From positions 5,580,001-5,644,000 of the forward strand of contig NZ_AP028461.1 in assembly GCF_033097365.1 (NCBI RefSeq): DNA of 64,000 bases. Direction: 5' to 3'. How positions within the stretch are numbered: the first letter of the stretch is position 1; each line of letters begins with the position of its first letter. This DNA comes from Actinoplanes sichuanensis. GTDB lineage: Bacteria; Actinomycetota; Actinomycetes; Mycobacteriales; Micromonosporaceae. Made by a program: the position numbers and the translations under genes. Below, piece by piece: positions 34,418 through 43,412 of this stretch. A model generated the notes under the pieces. It made no database searches. It worked only from the letters and a program-made list of their open reading frames with translations, and had not been told where the DNA came from.

Positions 34418-35089
34418 GTGGCCGAGACGACGGTGACCGGACTGATGGCGGAGCTCGCAGCCCTGGACGATCCGAAGGCGCGAGCCGTCAACGAACGGCA
34501 CGGCGACGACCACGGGGTGAACCTGGGCGCGCTGCGGGCCATCGCGAAACGCCTCAAGACCCAGCCGGAGCTGGCCCGCGAGCTGTGGGCCACCGGGGAC
34601 GGCGCGGCCCGTCTGCTGGCTCTGCTGATCTGCCGTCCGCGGGCCTTCGAGCGCAACGAGCTGGACACCATGCTGCGGGAGTCGCGCACCCCCAAGGTGC
34701 AGGACTGGCTGGTCAACTACGTGGTCAAGAAGAGCCCGCACGCCGAGGCGCTGCGTGTCACGTGGACCGCCGACCCGGACCCGGTGGTGGCGAGCGCCGG
34801 TTGGGCCCTGACCGTCGAACGGGTCGCGAAGAAGCCCGACGGCCTCGACCTGGACGGCCTACTCGACGTGATCGACGCGCAGATGAAGGACGCCCCGGAC
34901 CGCCTCCAGTGGGCGATGAACCACTGCCTGGCCCAGATCGGCATCTCCCACCCGTCGCAGCGGGCCCGCGCCCTGGAGATCGGCGAGCGGCTGGAGGTCC
35001 TGAAGGACTACCCGACCCCGCCGAACTGCACCTCCCCCTACGCCCCGATCTGGATCACCGAGATGGTCCGCCGCGGGCAACCGGCCTGA
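34418..35089 (+). CDS. DNA alkylation repair protein, AlkD-like
   Basis: The 223-residue protein is built of HEAT-like helices in the AlkD pattern: NLGALRAIAKRLKTQPELARELWATGDGAARLLALLICRP and VQDWLVNYVVKKSPHAEALRVTWTADPDPVVASAGWALT, ending in IGISHPSQRARALEIGERLEVLKDYPTPPNCTSPYAPIWI. AlkD enzymes remove N3/N7-alkylated bases; this subgroup is often annotated only by fold. GTG 34418 has a G-rich site 6 nt upstream. Confidence 0.8.
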   Translation: MAETTVTGLMAELAALDDPKARAVNERHGDDHGVNLGALRAIAKRLKTQPELARELWATGDGAARLLALLICRPRAFERNELDTMLRESRTPKVQDWLVNYVVKKSPHAEALRVTWTADPDPVVASAGWALTVERVAKKPDGLDLDGLLDVIDAQMKDAPDRLQWAMNHCLAQIGISHPSQRARALEIGERLEVLKDYPTPPNCTSPYAPIWITEMVRRGQPA

Positions 35090-35117
35090 AACCCTCCTTT
35101 TCGGCCACGATCGGCCG

Positions 35118-36326
35118 ATGCACCGGGTCATGACGACGCCACGCAAGCCGCCACGCCGGGTATGGCGGGTGGCCCTGATCGCCGCGACGGGCGTTGCCGT
35201 GGCCGGAGCAGCCGCGGTGTACGTCGACCGACGCTTGCGGGCCGCGGCGCCCCCTGACCCGCCGCTCCCGCCTGGCCTGCCGCTCCCGCCTGGCCTGCCG
35301 CTCCCGCCTGGCCCATCCGCCCTGGAACCGCGGTCCGCGCCGCGGCGGACGAGGACACCGGTCCGGATCGTCACCGGGGCGGCGGCTCTGACGGTAGTGG
35401 CGGTCGCCGCTGCGGTCGGCGTCGCCGCGATTCCCGAGGACGCGCCGACCGCCGTCGTGCCGTCGCCGCAGACGACGCCCCTGTCCCTGGCACGTTGCCA
35501 GGCCGAGCTCCTCAAGCAGTGGACCAGCCGCTCCGGGCCGGATTGCGGTTACCCCACGACCGGCGCACGTCACCCGAATTACCAGCCGGCCGCGGACTTC
35601 TCCGATCTCCGGTACTTCGGGGCGGCATTGCCGACCGACCTGGCCTCCGACGGCGCCATCTGCGCGACAGGTCCGAACCGGCCCGTGCTGGAGACTGTCT
35701 CCCCCAAACTCACTGCCTCCTTCACCGAGGTGCCCGGCCTGACCACGGTCTATCCGACATTTCAGGTCAGGGGGCTCGGCCGGGCCATCACCGTCGACCT
35801 GCTCACCTCGGGACAGCCCACCGCCTCCGGGCTCACCGCCCAACTCGACTTCCACCTGATCCGGCCACTCGAGCACGGCGAGACGTACCGGTGGCGGATT
35901 CGTGGTACTCCGCAGCAGATCGCCGGCGACGACTGGTCGCCGTGGTGCGAGTTCACCGTCGCCGAGAAGACGCGCGACGATCTGGGATTGACGAATGATC
36001 AGGAATACTCGGTCGAACTGCCCACTGAAGACTGGCGGACCGTCCTGGAAGCGATGGGACCGGTCATCAACCATGTCGGCGACGGGGCGTCGGTTCACGT
36101 GCCGATCGAGAACGCGGTGAAGAAGGCCAAGCGGAAGACCAAACGGATCACGGTGACGCTGACCGGCGGGGACTGGCATGAGATCGTCCACGATCTGGCC
36201 GCGAAGGCATGGGACAGGAACAAGGAGGAGTACTGGACGGTGGTCGACGCGATCTCCTCGGCGCTGGGCTCCCACCCCCACCCGACGATGGGCTTCGCCC
36301 GCCCCGCGATTGATCAACCGGCTTGA
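35118..36326 (+). CDS. membrane-anchored protein with proline repeat linker
   Basis: 402 residues: an N-terminal helix (WRVALIAATGVAVAGAAAVYV), a cytoplasm-sized Pro-rich loop with three LPLPPG-type units, a second helix (IVTGAAALTVVAVAAAVGVAAI) and a large C-terminal domain. That domain includes LTASFTEVPGLTTVYPTFQV and HGETYRWRIRGTPQQIAGDDWSPWCEFTV, which resembles fibronectin-like or DNRLRE-type beta modules of actinobacterial cell-surface proteins. A Lys-rich segment (NAVKKAKRKTKRITVTL) follows. Function unknown. Confidence 0.6.
   Translation: MHRVMTTPRKPPRRVWRVALIAATGVAVAGAAAVYVDRRLRAAAPPDPPLPPGLPLPPGLPLPPGPSALEPRSAPRRTRTPVRIVTGAAALTVVAVAAAVGVAAIPEDAPTAVVPSPQTTPLSLARCQAELLKQWTSRSGPDCGYPTTGARHPNYQPAADFSDLRYFGAALPTDLASDGAICATGPNRPVLETVSPKLTASFTEVPGLTTVYPTFQVRGLGRAITVDLLTSGQPTASGLTAQLDFHLIRPLEHGETYRWRIRGTPQQIAGDDWSPWCEFTVAEKTRDDLGLTNDQEYSVELPTEDWRTVLEAMGPVINHVGDGASVHVPIENAVKKAKRKTKRITVTLTGGDWHEIVHDLAAKAWDRNKEEYWTVVDAISSALGSHPHPTMGFARPAIDQPA
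35262..35315 (+). repeat. 18-bp tandem repeat, 3 units, in Pro-rich linker
   Basis: Three units of ccgctcccgcctggcctg start at 35262, 35280 and 35298. The first two are identical. They encode LPLPPG-like hexapeptides between the two membrane helices. Confidence 0.9.
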
Positions 36327-36413
36327 TCGCCACAGAGATCACCAGCCGCTCAGCGTCAACGGCGTGCTGGCCCGCCAGGCCGTGACGCACGCCGCCGAAT
36401 ACGGGTAGGTCGA

Positions 36414-36550
36414 GGCCGGCCATTGACCGTCGGCATAACCGGTGCCGGAGCGCAGCGCCATCAGGACATGCTCACCGTCGGTGAGCAGGAGCAGCACGTC
36501 GACCGGATGCGTCGGGCGGCCCGGACGGCGGGGATGCGGTGCGTCGGCAT
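36414..36550 (-). pseudogene. Nudix hydrolase remnant
   Basis: On the minus strand ATG 36550 begins MPTHRIPAVRAARR, typical of small Nudix proteins, but the expected continuation VDVLLLLTDGEHVLMALRSG-TGYADGQW is in a different frame. The match ends after GQW where a Nudix box (GxxxxxExxxRE) should follow; none is present. The remnant therefore holds the first third of the gene only. It fills part of the 350-bp gap 36327-36676, whose remainder shows nothing clear. Confidence 0.55.
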
Positions 36551-36676
36551 GCCCGGATTCCACCACGGGGGTACGACAGAAACCCGGCGCCGGTGGCGTT
36601 GACGGGACGCGTTCATCCTGTCGAGACTCTTCATCATGGGCTGCCGGTCGCGCACCATCGGGACGGGGAACCGACC

Positions 36677-39676
36677 GTGCCGGTGACCCCGCTGCTGGCC
36701 GGCGACCCGGAGCGGCTCGGGGAGCACGTGCTCGCCGGACGGCTCGGCTCCGGCGGGATGGGCACCGTCTACCTGGGCCGGTCACCCGACGGGCGGCGGG
36801 TCGCGATCAAGGTGGTCCGTCCGGAGCAGGCCGCCGATCCGAGGTTCCTGGCCCGGTTCCACAGTGAGGTGCGTCGGGCCCGGCAGGTGCCGCCGTTCTG
36901 CACCGCGGCCGTGCTGCACGACGACCTGGAGCACGATCCGCCATACCTGGTCGTGGAGTATGTCGACGGGCCGAGCCTGGCCGAGGTGATCCGGGAGAAC
37001 GGGCCGCTGCCCCCGTCCGAGGCGTACGCGGTGTCGGTCGGCGTGGCCACGGCGCTGGTCGCCATCCACGGGGCGGGTGTCGTGCACCGGGACCTGAAAC
37101 CGGCGAACGTGCTGCTCGCGGTCGGCCTGCCGAAGGTGATCGACTTCGGGATCGCCCGGGGCACCGATCTGAGCGCCGAACTGACCGGCCCGGACCACGT
37201 GGTGGGCACGATCGGCTACCTGGCGCCGGAGTGCCTGGACACCGACCGGCGCGGGCGGGTCGGCCCACCGGCCGACGTGTTCGCGTGGGGTGTCCTGGTC
37301 GGGTTCGCGGCGACCGGCCGTACCCCGTTCGGTGGGGAGTCCCCGCTGGCGACGATCGGCCGGATCCTGACCCAGCCGCCCGATCTGGACGGTGTTCCAG
37401 AGCCGCTGCGCCGACTGGCCGCGGCCGCCCTGGAGAAGGACCCGGTCCGGCGCCCGACCGCGAACGAGCTGCTGGACGCCCTGCTCTCGGCCGGTCGCCC
37501 GGACATGACCCCGGAACTGCGTCGGGTGGCCCTGGCCGCGCAAGCCGGGAACCGCCGGACCCGCCGCTGGCTGGGCCGGGCCGCGGCCGTACTGGTGGCC
37601 GGTCTGCTGGTGGCGGCCGGTGTCGCGGTGGCCCGTTCGTCGGACGAGGTGGTCCGCCAGGACCGGGCGCTGGTCCAGCGGGATCTGCTGGACCGGTCGG
37701 CGAAGGCTCTGGAGACCGATCCGGGGCTGGCGTTACGCCTGGCGGTCAGCGCGGAGACGGTCAGCCCGTCGGACCGGGGGCGGGCCGCGATCGACGCCGC
37801 CCTGGCCACCGGCTACGAGGGTGAACTGAACCCGGACGAGGCCGTCTACACCACCGAGTTCCGCCCGGACGGGGCGATGGTGGCCGCCGCCGGAGCCGGT
37901 GACGTGGGGCTGTGGTCGGTCCAGGGCACCCGCTTCACCCGGGTCGGCACGTTGGCGACGGCCGGTCAGGAGACGACCGATCTGTCGTTCAGCCCGGACG
38001 GACGGACCATCGCCACGGCCGGGGCCCGGCTGCAGCTGTGGGACACCGCCGGGGCGTATCCGCTGGCCGAGCTGACCGGGCAGGCGTGGGACGGAGTGCA
38101 GTTCAGCGGTGATCGGCTGCTCACCGTGGCGGATCGGCTCGAGTTGTGGGACGTCCGGGACCGGGCGCACCCGAGATCGGTCTGGAGCGCCCCGGCCGGC
38201 ACCGCGACCCGGGGTGGCGCGCGGCTCAGCGCGGACGGTCGGCTACTCGCCGGAGTGGCCGAGGGTGAGCTGCTCACGGTGTGGGCGGTGGACGGCACTC
38301 CGCGGCGGCTCGCGGTGATCAACGACGCCGACGCGGTGATCAACCTGGCGTTCAGCCCCGACGGGAAACGGCTCGCGGCGGCGACGGTCAGCGACGGGGT
38401 ACGCCTCTACGACCTCGCCGATCCGGCCCGGCCACGGCTGCTGTCGACGTTCGCGGCCGACGGCGGTACGGCGACGACGGTGGCGTTCGACCGGACCGGG
38501 ACACTGCTGGCGGTCGGCAGTGAGCAGCGCACCGTCGGCCTGTGGAGTGTCGCCGAACCGGCCCGTCCCCAGCCGCTGCGGACACTGCGCCGCGACGGCG
38601 GCTGGATCTCCTCGATCGACTTCACCCCGGACGGGCACCGACTGCTGATCGCGGGCCGGCAGGGCACCGCCCGGTCGGCGGCACTGTGGCGGGTGACCCC
38701 GTTCGCCCCGGTCCAGCGGTCCCGGATCGACGCCGCACCGGACCCGATCCGGCTGGTCGGCGTCTCCAGCACGGACGTGCTGGCGGTGGCGGCCCCGGAC
38801 GGCGGGCGGGTCGAGTTCTGGGATCTGCGTGACCCGTCCCGTCCGGTCCCGGCCCGGCCGGGGTTCACGTCGTCGTCCGGCGCGTCCCGGGTCCGCCCGT
38901 CGACGGGGCTGCTCTTCGCCAACGGCTCGGTCTACGACCTGTCCGGAAACGATCCCCGGAGACTGCTGGCCGGGGTGGTCGACGCCGACCCGGACCGGGG
39001 CCTGGCCGCGGTGCTGCGCGACGGCGAACGGGTGCTGATCTACCGGCTGGCGGCCGGTGCCGAGCCGATACCGCTGGCCGAGATCCCCGCCGCGTACCTG
39101 GCCGCGGTCGTGTTCGACCAGGTCACCGGCCAGGTGGTGATCGCCGACGACAACGGTGGCGCGGAGTCGGCGCTGACCGTCTGGGACCTGACCGCCCCCG
39201 TCCCACGCCGGGTCGCGGTCCTCGCCGCTCAGGGCGGGGTGCAGGCGCTCGAGGCCCGCGCCGGCACGGTCGTCACCGTCGACCGCAACGTGGTCACGTG
39301 GGCCGCCGGCACGGTCCGGTCCGCGCCTCGGCCGGGCAACCGGGTGGCCGGGGTCGGCGCGGTCACCCTGTCCGCCGACGGCACGCTGCTGGCGATCACC
39401 GGCCGGTCCGGCACCGAGCTGTGGAGCCTGCCGCCGGGTGCCGACCCGCTGCTGGTGGCGGTGCTGCCGGGGGAGCCGACGTCGGCCGCGTTCAGCCCGC
39501 GCGGGCCGCTGCTGGCGGTCGGCGATCCGGGTGGCACCACGGTCTGGGACGTGAGTGCCCTGCAGATGACGCTGAGCGATCCGCACTCCGAGGCCTGCCT
39601 GCGGCAGGGCGGTCTCACCTCGAGCGAATGGGCCGGTCAGGTGCCCACACTGCGCTACGAACCGGCCTGCTCCTGA
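36677..39676 (+). CDS. Ser/Thr kinase with C-terminal WD40-like beta-propeller
   Basis: A 999-residue protein. Residues 10-265 are a PknB-type kinase: LGSGGMGTVYLG, VAIKVV, HRDLKPANVLL, VIDFGIARG, GTIGYLAPE. One helix (AAAVLVAGLLVAAGVAVA, about 295-312) is followed by a conserved STAND-like segment (QRDLLDRSAKALETDPGLALRLAVSAE). Thereafter about 600 residues form many WD40-like blades (for example LSFSPDGRTIATAG, LAFSPDGKRLAAA, AFSPRGPLLAVGDPGGTTVWDV). The propeller is presumably extracytoplasmic and would sense a ligand or partner. GTG 36677 follows GGGGAA. The next gene, Hsp70-like, is probably functionally linked. Confidence 0.92.
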   Translation: MPVTPLLAGDPERLGEHVLAGRLGSGGMGTVYLGRSPDGRRVAIKVVRPEQAADPRFLARFHSEVRRARQVPPFCTAAVLHDDLEHDPPYLVVEYVDGPSLAEVIRENGPLPPSEAYAVSVGVATALVAIHGAGVVHRDLKPANVLLAVGLPKVIDFGIARGTDLSAELTGPDHVVGTIGYLAPECLDTDRRGRVGPPADVFAWGVLVGFAATGRTPFGGESPLATIGRILTQPPDLDGVPEPLRRLAAAALEKDPVRRPTANELLDALLSAGRPDMTPELRRVALAAQAGNRRTRRWLGRAAAVLVAGLLVAAGVAVARSSDEVVRQDRALVQRDLLDRSAKALETDPGLALRLAVSAETVSPSDRGRAAIDAALATGYEGELNPDEAVYTTEFRPDGAMVAAAGAGDVGLWSVQGTRFTRVGTLATAGQETTDLSFSPDGRTIATAGARLQLWDTAGAYPLAELTGQAWDGVQFSGDRLLTVADRLELWDVRDRAHPRSVWSAPAGTATRGGARLSADGRLLAGVAEGELLTVWAVDGTPRRLAVINDADAVINLAFSPDGKRLAAATVSDGVRLYDLADPARPRLLSTFAADGGTATTVAFDRTGTLLAVGSEQRTVGLWSVAEPARPQPLRTLRRDGGWISSIDFTPDGHRLLIAGRQGTARSAALWRVTPFAPVQRSRIDAAPDPIRLVGVSSTDVLAVAAPDGGRVEFWDLRDPSRPVPARPGFTSSSGASRVRPSTGLLFANGSVYDLSGNDPRRLLAGVVDADPDRGLAAVLRDGERVLIYRLAAGAEPIPLAEIPAAYLAAVVFDQVTGQVVIADDNGGAESALTVWDLTAPVPRRVAVLAAQGGVQALEARAGTVVTVDRNVVTWAAGTVRSAPRPGNRVAGVGAVTLSADGTLLAITGRSGTELWSLPPGADPLLVAVLPGEPTSAAFSPRGPLLAVGDPGGTTVWDVSALQMTLSDPHSEACLRQGGLTSSEWAGQVPTLRYEPACS

Positions 39677-39702
39677 ACCGATCCGGCCAGACTAACGTAG
39701 TG

Positions 39703-39731
39703 TTGACGATCTATCACTATGCGTGGAAAAT
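39703..39731 (+). promoter_or_regulatory. promoter upstream of Hsp70-like gene
   Basis: TTGACG (39703-39708), 17 nt, GAAAAT (39726-39731) lies in an unusually AT-rich patch between the kinase stop and the Hsp70-like gene. It predicts a start near 39738 and a leader of about 43 nt. Confidence 0.5.
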
Positions 39732-39780
39732 TCCGGACAAGGAGTGCCAGAAGATTCGTCCATTTGAGACACTGCCGGAC

Positions 39781-40728
39781 ATGCCAGCGACGGATCTTGT
39801 GGTCGTCGACATCGCCGCATGGTGGGTCACCGCGGTGTTCGAGTCCGAGGGTTTCGACCGTCCCGTCCTCTTCGACGGGCGGGCCCGCGCACCCAGCGGG
39901 GTCTTCCAGGGATCCGGTGTCTACACCGCCGGTGCCACCGCCCTCCGCGCCGGCCTCGCCAACCCCGAGGCATATCGACCTGATCCGATGACACTGCTCC
40001 GGCACGGCGGCCCACCGGCGGCCGTCGCCGCGGTCCTCTCCCACGTCACCGAACGCACCGGACGGCCGGCCGCCCTCACCGTCGTCACCGCCCAGGAATG
40101 GGACCGCCCGGCCCGCGCCCGCCTCGAACAGGCCGCCGGCACCGCCGGGCTCCCCCGCCCCCGCATCGTCTCCACCGCCGCCGCGGCCGCCGCGCCGGCC
40201 GGGTCCGGGCCGGTGCTGGTGTGCGTGGCCGGCTCGGCCTGGCCGGAGATCACCGTGCTGGACGGTCAGCGGCAACTCGCCACCTCAGCCGTGCGGGCGC
40301 CCGGCGCACCGGCCATCGACGAGGCCCTGCTACGGGTGGCGGCGACCCGCGGCGGCGCCGAGGCCGACCCGGACGACTGGCGGCTGACCCGCGAGATCGA
40401 ACGCGCCCGGGCCACCCTGGGCCTGCAGCGCCGAGCCGCGATGCTGCTGCCCGAACCGCACCAGGCGGTCGTCCTGACCCGCGACGACCTGGCCGCGACG
40501 AAGGCGGTCCACCTGGACCGCCTGCCGGACGCGGTCAAGCTGCTGCTCGCCGACGCGGGCGTCGACCGGGTCGGCGCGGTCGTCCAGGTCGGCGAGGACG
40601 CCCAGGTCAGCACGGCCCTGTCGGATCTGGGCCTGGCGCCGGAGCGGACCGTCCGCGACCCGCACGCGCTGCTGCGCGGGCTGGCCCGGACCCAGCCGCC
40701 GGCCAGGCGCCTCTGGTGGCGCCGCTGA
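39781..40728 (+). CDS. degenerate Hsp70/actin-fold protein
   Basis: The 315-residue protein resembles the N-terminal ATPase lobe region of Hsp70 proteins of actinobacteria, but motifs are eroded: phosphate 1 reads VVVDIAAWWVTAVF where DnaK has GIDLGTT, and phosphate 2 reads PVLVCVAGSAWPEITVLDG. Motifs such as ALTVVTAQEWDRPARARLEQAAGTAGLPRPRIVSTAAAA and LTREIERARATLG correspond to PVTVPA-x-F-x-x-x-QR and K-x-x-LS regions. It has no substrate-binding half. ATP hydrolysis is doubtful. It follows the kinase-propeller gene with its own promoter. Confidence 0.65.
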   Translation: MPATDLVVVDIAAWWVTAVFESEGFDRPVLFDGRARAPSGVFQGSGVYTAGATALRAGLANPEAYRPDPMTLLRHGGPPAAVAAVLSHVTERTGRPAALTVVTAQEWDRPARARLEQAAGTAGLPRPRIVSTAAAAAAPAGSGPVLVCVAGSAWPEITVLDGQRQLATSAVRAPGAPAIDEALLRVAATRGGAEADPDDWRLTREIERARATLGLQRRAAMLLPEPHQAVVLTRDDLAATKAVHLDRLPDAVKLLLADAGVDRVGAVVQVGEDAQVSTALSDLGLAPERTVRDPHALLRGLARTQPPARRLWWRR

Positions 40729-40731
40729 CCT

Positions 40732-41673
40732 CTACTGGAAGACGATGGTGTGGTTGCCGTGGCGGATGACCCGGTCCTCGGCGTGCCACAGCACCGCCCG
40801 GGACAGGACCGCCCGTTCCACGTCGGCGCCCCGGCGGCGCAGCTCGGCAACCGTGTGCGCGTGGTTCACCCGGACCACGTCCTGCTCGATGATCGGGCCC
40901 TCGTCCAGGTCCTCGGTCACGTAGTGGGCGGTCGCCCCGACCAGCTTCACGCCGCGGTGCTGGGCCTTCGCATACGGGTCGGCGCCGATGAACGCCGGCA
41001 GGAAACTGTGGTGGATGTTGATGATCGGCACGCCGACCTTCTCGATGAAGTCGGCGGAGAGGATCTGCATGTAGCGGGCCAGCACGATGAAGTCCACGTT
41101 CCCGGTCAGCAGCTGCAGGTGCTGAGCCTCGGCGGCGGTCTTGTCCGGCCCCTGCGACGGCACGTGGAAGAACGGGATCCCGAACGAGCGCACCTCGTCG
41201 GCGGTGTGCGCGTGGTTCGAGATGACCATGCTGATGTTGATCGGCAGTTCACCACGACGGTTACGCCACAGCAGGTCGAGCAGGCAGTGATCGGCCTTGG
41301 ACGCGAAGATCGCCACCCGCTTCGGGACCGACAGGTCCCGCAGGGTGTACTCCAGCTCGAACCCGTTCGCCAGCTCCCGCCGCAGGTCCTCCTCGATCGC
41401 CGGGAGTGCCGCCTTCAGGTCCGGACGGCCGAAGACGGTCCGCTGGAAGAACGCCCCACCCTGCGGGTTGTCCGAGTACTGGTCGAGCGACACGATGTTC
41501 GCCCCGTGCCGCCCGAGCACCGCACTGAGGGCCGCCACGATCCCGGTCCGGTCGCGCCCGTGCACGATGAGCACGGCCTGGTCACCGGGGCTCGGCTGCG
41601 TCTCGTGCGAGGCGGGGGCGTGCTGGGTCAGGGTCACGTCGAGGCGTCCTTCCGCGATTCGTCCATCGGCCAC
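40732..41673 (-). CDS. purU: formyltetrahydrofolate deformylase PurU
   Basis: PurU releases formate from 10-formyl-THF to balance the one-carbon pool. Residues 30-115 form an ACT domain (VLIVHGRDRTGIVAALSAVLGRHGANIVSLDQYSD). The C-terminal formyltransferase fold has ARYMQILS, NIHHSFLPAF and GATAHYVTEDLDEGPIIEQ, with the catalytic Asn/His/Asp. 313 residues from ATG 41673; a GTG at 41637 is an alternative that removes a non-conserved extension. Confidence 0.94.
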   Translation of the reverse strand: MADGRIAEGRLDVTLTQHAPASHETQPSPGDQAVLIVHGRDRTGIVAALSAVLGRHGANIVSLDQYSDNPQGGAFFQRTVFGRPDLKAALPAIEEDLRRELANGFELEYTLRDLSVPKRVAIFASKADHCLLDLLWRNRRGELPINISMVISNHAHTADEVRSFGIPFFHVPSQGPDKTAAEAQHLQLLTGNVDFIVLARYMQILSADFIEKVGVPIINIHHSFLPAFIGADPYAKAQHRGVKLVGATAHYVTEDLDEGPIIEQDVVRVNHAHTVAELRRRGADVERAVLSRAVLWHAEDRVIRHGNHTIVFQ

Positions 41674-41753
41674 CGAAGTCTAGAAACCTAACCCGCCCGC
41701 CCGGCGGAAGGTCACCCCGCGAGGCAAGCATCACCCCGAGATCAAACCCGTGC

Positions 41754-41777
41754 GGCGGTACGGCCGGCCGTACCGCC
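41754..41777 (-). terminator. perfect palindrome terminator after MazG-like gene
   Basis: A 24-nt perfect palindrome with half-site GGCGGTACGGCC directly follows the TAG stop of the minus-strand MazG-like gene (its last base is the first of the stop codon). It is a strong hairpin without a T tract and separates this gene from purU. Confidence 0.65.
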
Positions 41778-42091
41778 TAGGGGGTCGGGAGGTAGCCGTT
41801 CGCCTTGGTCACCACGTCTCGGATCGCCTGCCGAGGGTCGGCACCCAGGCTCGCGATGGCGACCAGCGCGGTGAAGACCACGTCGGCCAGTTCGCCCACC
41901 ACGTCGTCCCTGGTGTGCGTCACGCCCTTGCGCGGGTTCTGGCCGAGCATGCCGATCCAGGCCTGGGTCGCCTCACCGGCCTCCTCGGTGACCTTCATGA
42001 TCCGGCAGGCGATCTCCAACGGGTCGTCGCCGTTCTGGTCGTCGAGGAACCGCTGCCAGCGGCGGGCGGCGTCCCAGATCATGTCGTCCAT
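41777..42091 (-). CDS. MazG-like nucleotide pyrophosphohydrolase
   Basis: 104 residues with the all-alpha NTP-PPase signature: EEAGEATQAW (first Glu pair) and DDVVGELADVVFTAL (ExxD), which bind Mg2+. This group, near the MazG/HisE family, removes pyrophosphate from (d)NTPs. ATG 42091 (MDDMIWDAARRWQRF) is favoured by GAGGAC upstream. It is divergent from the pentapeptide gene with 23 bp between starts. Confidence 0.85.
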   Translation of the reverse strand: MDDMIWDAARRWQRFLDDQNGDDPLEIACRIMKVTEEAGEATQAWIGMLGQNPRKGVTHTRDDVVGELADVVFTALVAIASLGADPRQAIRDVVTKANGYLPTP

Positions 42092-42102
42092 GCGTGTCCT
42101 CG

Positions 42103-42108
42103 TAGAGT
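42103..42108 (+). promoter_or_regulatory. -10 element, leaderless start of pentapeptide gene
   Basis: TAGAGT lies 6 nt before ATG 42115, overlapping the divergent MazG-like ribosome site region. Confidence 0.5.
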
Positions 42109-42114
42109 GGCCTG

Positions 42115-42774
42115 ATGTCACGGTTCGGGGCTTCCACTGCCTCGCCTCGGGCGCCCATCGTGCCCGACGCGCTTCCGGAGGTTCTCTTCGACCTCGAGTC
42201 CGAGGATCTGCACGAGAAGGTGATGTTCGCCGACGCCGACCTGTCGGGGGTGTTCGCGCAGTCGGTCGAGTTCGGTCAGGTCCGATTCCGATCAGCGCGA
42301 CTGGCCGGGGCGACGCTGCCGAAGGTGCGGCTCACCGACTGTGTGGTCGAGCGTTGCGACTGGTCGAACCTGCGCGCCGAGAACGCGACGATGGAACGGG
42401 TCGCGCTGACCGGCTGCCGGATGACCGGCCTGGCCTGGAACGGCGGGCTGCTCCGCGACGTGACGGCCACCGACAGCAAGATCGACCTGACGAACTGGCG
42501 GATGGCCCGCTTCGACGCGGTCACGCTGACCGGCTGCAACCTGACCGGCGCCGACTTCACCAACGCGGACCTGCGCGGCGCCCGGTTCACCGACTGTGAC
42601 CTGACCGGCGCCCAGTTCAGCGGCGCCACCATGCAGGGCGCCCGGTTCGAACGTTGCGAACTGGCCGGGATCGGCGGCATCACCAGCTGGACCGGCGCGA
42701 TCGTCCACCCGGACGACCTGATCGGCCTGTCGTATGTGCTGGCCGGGGCGCTGGGCATCGTCGTCCGGAGTTAG
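42115..42774 (+). CDS. pentapeptide repeat protein
   Basis: Residues 35-190 of 219 consist of A(D/N)LxX-type pentapeptides, for example ADLSGVFAQS, ANLRAENATMERV, CNLTGADFTNADLRGARFTDCDLTGAQFSGATMQGARFERC, giving a right-handed quadrilateral beta helix. Some relatives mimic DNA and shield gyrase, but most have no known role. The end overlaps the convergent response regulator by 4 bp. Confidence 0.9.
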   Translation: MSRFGASTASPRAPIVPDALPEVLFDLESEDLHEKVMFADADLSGVFAQSVEFGQVRFRSARLAGATLPKVRLTDCVVERCDWSNLRAENATMERVALTGCRMTGLAWNGGLLRDVTATDSKIDLTNWRMARFDAVTLTGCNLTGADFTNADLRGARFTDCDLTGAQFSGATMQGARFERCELAGIGGITSWTGAIVHPDDLIGLSYVLAGALGIVVRS

Positions 42775-43412
42775 GCCAGGCCGGCCTCGCGGGCCAGGAT
42801 GGCGGCCTGGACCCGGGAGGTGCAGCCCAGTTTGGCCAGCACCCGGGAGACGTGGGTCTTCGCGGTGGCCTCGGTGATGGACAGGGCGGCGGCCAGGTCG
42901 GCGTTGGAGAGGCCACGGCCCAGACCGGCCAGGACGTCGCGTTCGCGGCCGGTCAGCCCGCTCAACTCCGCGGGCGCCCGGGTCGGGCGCGGTGTCGCGC
43001 CGACGAACGCGCTGAGCAGACGGCGGGTCACCTCCGGCGCGAGGAAACCGTCCCCGGCGGCGACCCGGCGAACCGCCTCGACCAGCGCGGCCGGCTCGAC
43101 CGACTTGAGCAGGAACCCGGCCGCGCCGGCCCGCAACGCACCGAACAGATAGTCGTCCAGGTCGAACGTGGTCAGGATCAACACGTCGGCCAGCCCGGCC
43201 GCGGTGATCTCCCGCGTGGCCTGGATGCCGTCGGTGCCGGGCATCCGGATGTCCATCAGCACGACGTCCGGCCGCAGCGCGTTCGCCTGCCGGATCGCGA
43301 CCGCGCCGTCGGCGGCCTCCCCGACCACCTCGATGTCGTCGGCCTGCTCCAGCATCAGCCGCATCCCGGCCCGGATCGCGGCGTGATCGTCGGCGACCAG
43401 GACCCGGATCAT
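42771..43412 (-). CDS. NarL/LuxR-type response regulator
   Basis: 213 residues: receiver domain with acidic pocket (VLVADDH), phospho-Asp in VVLMDIRMPGTDG (about 54), Thr/Lys in LTTF and FLLKS; then a LuxR HTH (LTGRERDVLAGLGRGLSNADLAAALSITEATAKTHVSRVLAKLG). ATG 43412 overlaps the stop of the sensor kinase gene by 4 bp, so the pair is coupled. It should bind DNA after phosphorylation. Confidence 0.93.
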   Translation of the reverse strand: MIRVLVADDHAAIRAGMRLMLEQADDIEVVGEAADGAVAIRQANALRPDVVLMDIRMPGTDGIQATREITAAGLADVLILTTFDLDDYLFGALRAGAAGFLLKSVEPAALVEAVRRVAAGDGFLAPEVTRRLLSAFVGATPRPTRAPAELSGLTGRERDVLAGLGRGLSNADLAAALSITEATAKTHVSRVLAKLGCTSRVQAAILAREAGLA

